This document shows, piece after piece, positions 61,404 through 64,000 of a DNA stretch of 64,000 nucleotides; the first letter of the stretch is position 1, and each line of letters starts with the position of its first letter. The notes below the pieces were generated by a model that searched no databases, had not been told where the DNA came from, and saw only the letters and a program-made list of their open reading frames with translations. The position numbers were made by a program, and so were the translations under genes. Source of the stretch: Paragonimus westermani (lineage: Eukaryota; Platyhelminthes; Trematoda; Plagiorchiida; Troglotrematidae); contig QNGE01001739.1 in NCBI GenBank assembly GCA_008508345.1, positions 82,503-146,502 on the forward strand. Reading direction: 5' to 3'.

Positions 61404-61602
61404 TGATAATCATCCACAACTGGACTCAGCCTTCACATTTCCATAGACTTTCCAGCCGACCTCTTTCAAAACGAAGCAATAGACACGAGTTTAGTTCCTA
61501 TTCGACCTCGTCAGTAAGGCATGTCTTTGCCACGACCGGGACTAGAACCTTGGCCACGCTTTGATGATGAGGCAATCGTGTTGACCACTGTGCCATTGAT
61601 CG
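61404..61602 (-). mobile_element. SINE family A copy
   Basis: On the minus strand the head is CGATCAATGGCACAGTGGTC with a decayed B box (GGTTCTAGTCCCGG). The body contains ACTCGTGTCTATTGCTTC and GGAAAGTCTATGGAAATGTG. It aligns collinearly with the 9180-9360 copy. Its 3' end extends further, through a CATCCACAAC block shared with 33.6 kb. Confidence 0.7.
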
Positions 61603-64000
61603 CAACTCAGTTGACTAATACTAGGTGATGTTCAGTTCTTATGAAAATCAAAATTCCGTACTAATCATCAGTAATCAACCTTTTAGCCAGTAACATGGTA
61701 CTGGATGCAGTTAAGACGCATACTTATTCACAACCGTCGATGTGTTTCTAGTGGTTGTTTCAGCTAACGCATCACATTTGAAGGATAACGTGATGTACAC
61801 CGGTTCGTTTTCTGCTAGATACAGTTGATCTTCTTTCTTCCAAAGTTACACAGCTTCGTCTACAAATTCTGAAAAATTGTCACTTTTATGACTAAAATAC
61901 ACGCAACACCGACAGCAGTATCATCCGTGTATACTCTGGCACTTGTGACAGCCCGGACCTTTAGGTGTTTGCTATATGTGTTCAGTTGTTATGTGGATAG
62001 CTATTTTGATCATTTCATCTTGCTATCCTATCTGCTGAGCGTTGATGGGCACCATCAGTTTCGTGATGTGTACGACCTAGTGATATTGCCCCATTGGTTA
62101 ATCATTTCTGCCCTTATTTTTCAATGCAGGCTTCAAAGGCCTTGTAGGGTCTGATTTTGCTGTTAGCCCGATTTGTGCCACGATGTAAAAAGCATTGGAT
62201 TCACATGGCACTTCTGATATCCCCGGTCATCCATTTAATATTTCGCTATGAAAGTGTGTGCGAACAAGTCAAATCAACCGGATGACCTGTTCGTTGTCAA
62301 TTAACCACATGCGGCTTAGTGGCTTTTGTAACATACAAGCCGGCCGTTTATCCTCTGACTGTCGGTTTCACTGGTAGGCCAAATTTGGGCAACGTGTAGG
62401 CAACGGGGAACAGCGTTCTTCCGAAATAGGAGGTTCATTCACAGTTCTGAAATAGGAGACAGCCCAAAAGGCTATCAGTCAAAGGCCCATGCACAAGACT
62501 TGCACAAACGGGAACTAAAACGGCGCCAACAACGTCGCGATAAGCTTCGTTGCACAACTCAGATCCAATCAGTACGCGCTTGCTGATTTCGACTGCTAGT
62601 TATACCTCTCTCCCAGATCATTTAGCTCTCACACTACATGTGTCTTGTGTCTTACGACGACACCCACCACGATGAGGATAGTTTTGGTGATGATTACTCG
62701 AAAACAATACAAGTTCCGATTAATATGACAATCGCCGGGTCTTGTACAAGTTATGGCCAAACTGATCCGTGCTTCCAGCCATTATACAAAATCTGTTTGA
62801 AGATCCTGTTTTCGAACAATAAAGCTAGCCTACCTAAGTCTTCTAATTGGGTCCGAATGGTGTGGCGTAAACAGTAACCTTCAATTGTTATTAACCCATA
62901 AAGGTTGGTTCAATCGACTGTATCTGTCAACAAAATCAGGCTTTAAATATTCACCGTATTTGATCAAGTGTGACCGATCAGTTAGATTGCTCAGACGACC
63001 AGAATGCTTGATATGCAGCCAAATTACCAGAACTAAGGAAAGTACTGAATGCACTGACCTCAACTTTAAAAAAATACATTCCTTTATGTTTGACGAAAGC
63101 AACTCATTTATCCTCGTTCTATGGCAAATCAGCTTGTCCGCGATTCGACGACTGGTGTTATGTTACCAGTAGGTTACCTCTTAACAAGGATTTTGTGGAA
63201 TTTTTCTTTTGAGTGGTTAATCCACTCTACTTAAAAACTAATTGATTGTGAACGCTGAGAGGAAGGGTGGGCTGAATAGCAACAGAGAAATATTGAATAA
63301 TTTAGAATGAATGTGATCAATTCAAATGAAACCACAGTTGACGGTGATTACTTGACTGAACATGGCGATCTTATGTGAAGACTTGTTCTAAGGAGAAGTC
63401 ATTCAGTTTATCACCCGGTTCGGACAACGATGAGAGTACATGTGCACGCAAATGTGCGACACCATGTTAACAATGAGGAGCTGAAGTGGCCTACCAACTC
63501 AATACACAATGGTAATCCATGTTACCCCACTGACTGGGCTCACAGTGGCCATAAAATGACATGGATTACTGACGTATGATTAGCTTTTAAATGTTTGAAC
63601 CGTTTCCTTCGCTGCATCTATACACAAGTTCGTTTACCATGCGGCCCACTTGAGGTGACATAGATCAACACGTTTTCTGTTTATACACTAACATAGTGAG
63701 TTGGATTATGTGTATGCAGAGACAGAGCACAATGTTGTACAGTGAAGAAATCCACGTCCTTGTAGTAGCTTCACTGGGAGAAACGGGATAGATAGAATAT
63801 CGAACTCTGAACACGAACACAGTCATGGTTGGTCAAGTTGTACATGCCAACATAACGTGTTTTGAAGAAACTGAGTGGGACACGAACCAACGTTTGAAAA
63901 GTTTGCCATAACTAAGGAGAACTCACACAGTAGACGTTTACGGCAACGGACACCAATGCCCCCTATTTCACATATTGTACGAAATCCGTTTTTGATCAAC
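61603..64000. other. non-coding to the window end
   Basis: Several 70-95-codon frames (for example 62638-62877 and 62885-63172, plus) were examined; none has a motif or reliable splice borders. A small hairpin lies at 63512-63569. Confidence 0.4.
63512..63569. repeat. 58-bp imperfect palindrome
   Basis: GTAATCCATGT (63512-63522) pairs perfectly with ACATGGATTAC (63559-63569), and an inner CCACTG/CAGTGG pair stacks inside. It has no neighbour that suggests a role. Confidence 0.6.

Noticed and set aside
63420..63470. GATGAGAGTAC near the window end, like the PLE repeat
   Set aside because: No CUGAUGA (ACGATGA), no GAAA and no flanking homology.

Overview
The window looks like gene-poor, repeat-rich nuclear DNA from an invertebrate animal. 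A digenean flatworm is my best guess. The reasons are Penelope-like elements, an RTE-type retrotransposon tail ending in an ATG triplet repeat, many tRNA-derived SINE fragments, moderately AT-rich sequence, and no long intact host reading frame. The species assignment is inference. There are no rRNA genes, no convincing functional tRNA genes, no CRISPR arrays and no operons. Almost every open stretch over 60 codons is chance, except those that belong to decayed transposons.

Layout, left to right. At 1.06-1.30 kb two Penelope-type terminal repeats lie head to head. At 3.28-3.85 kb is the 3' end of an RTE-like element, next to a 272-bp near-duplicate joined through a single N. A Penelope-like element (PLE1, minus strand) fills 5.8-8.2 kb. 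It has recognisable RT and GIY-YIG parts but several stops and frameshifts. SINE fragments follow at 9.2-9.6 kb, and a second N-joined duplication sits at 10.1 kb. A non-LTR C-terminal tail lies at 14.8-15.2 kb, with a diverged relative of its 3' part at 28.5-28.75 kb. Pairs of opposed SINE fragments occur at 17.7-18.1 and 20.6-20.96 kb, and a third PLE relic at 19.0-19.35 kb. A 600-bp unit with 146-bp, almost perfect terminal inverted repeats lies at 22.05-22.65 kb. The best host-gene candidate is at 29.57-30.34 kb, where two or three exons follow a CpG-rich block. The rest is largely featureless apart from SINE pieces (30.6-30.8, 33.6-34.1, 44.6, 48.2 and 61.4 kb), a solo hammerhead-bearing repeat at 50.2 kb, and a second PLE copy (PLE2, minus strand) at 56.53-57.9 kb.

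The most interesting thread is RNA-based. The DNA just downstream of the PLE1 and PLE2 coding regions, and the solo repeat at 50.2 kb, contain a type I hammerhead ribozyme core (CUGAUGA...GAAA...NUH). Helix I is formed by different sequences in different copies, which suggests covariation. The linker where helix II normally sits is 8 nt in all three copies and can form at most one base pair. Hammerheads in Penelope-like elements are a known class. A copy family lacking a real helix II is the part worth testing.

Functionally the window is an archive of retroelement insertions: PLE (RT plus GIY-YIG endonuclease), RTE-like elements, another zinc-knuckle-ended non-LTR family, and the SINEs they may have mobilised. 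At most one plausible, unidentified host gene fragment is present.
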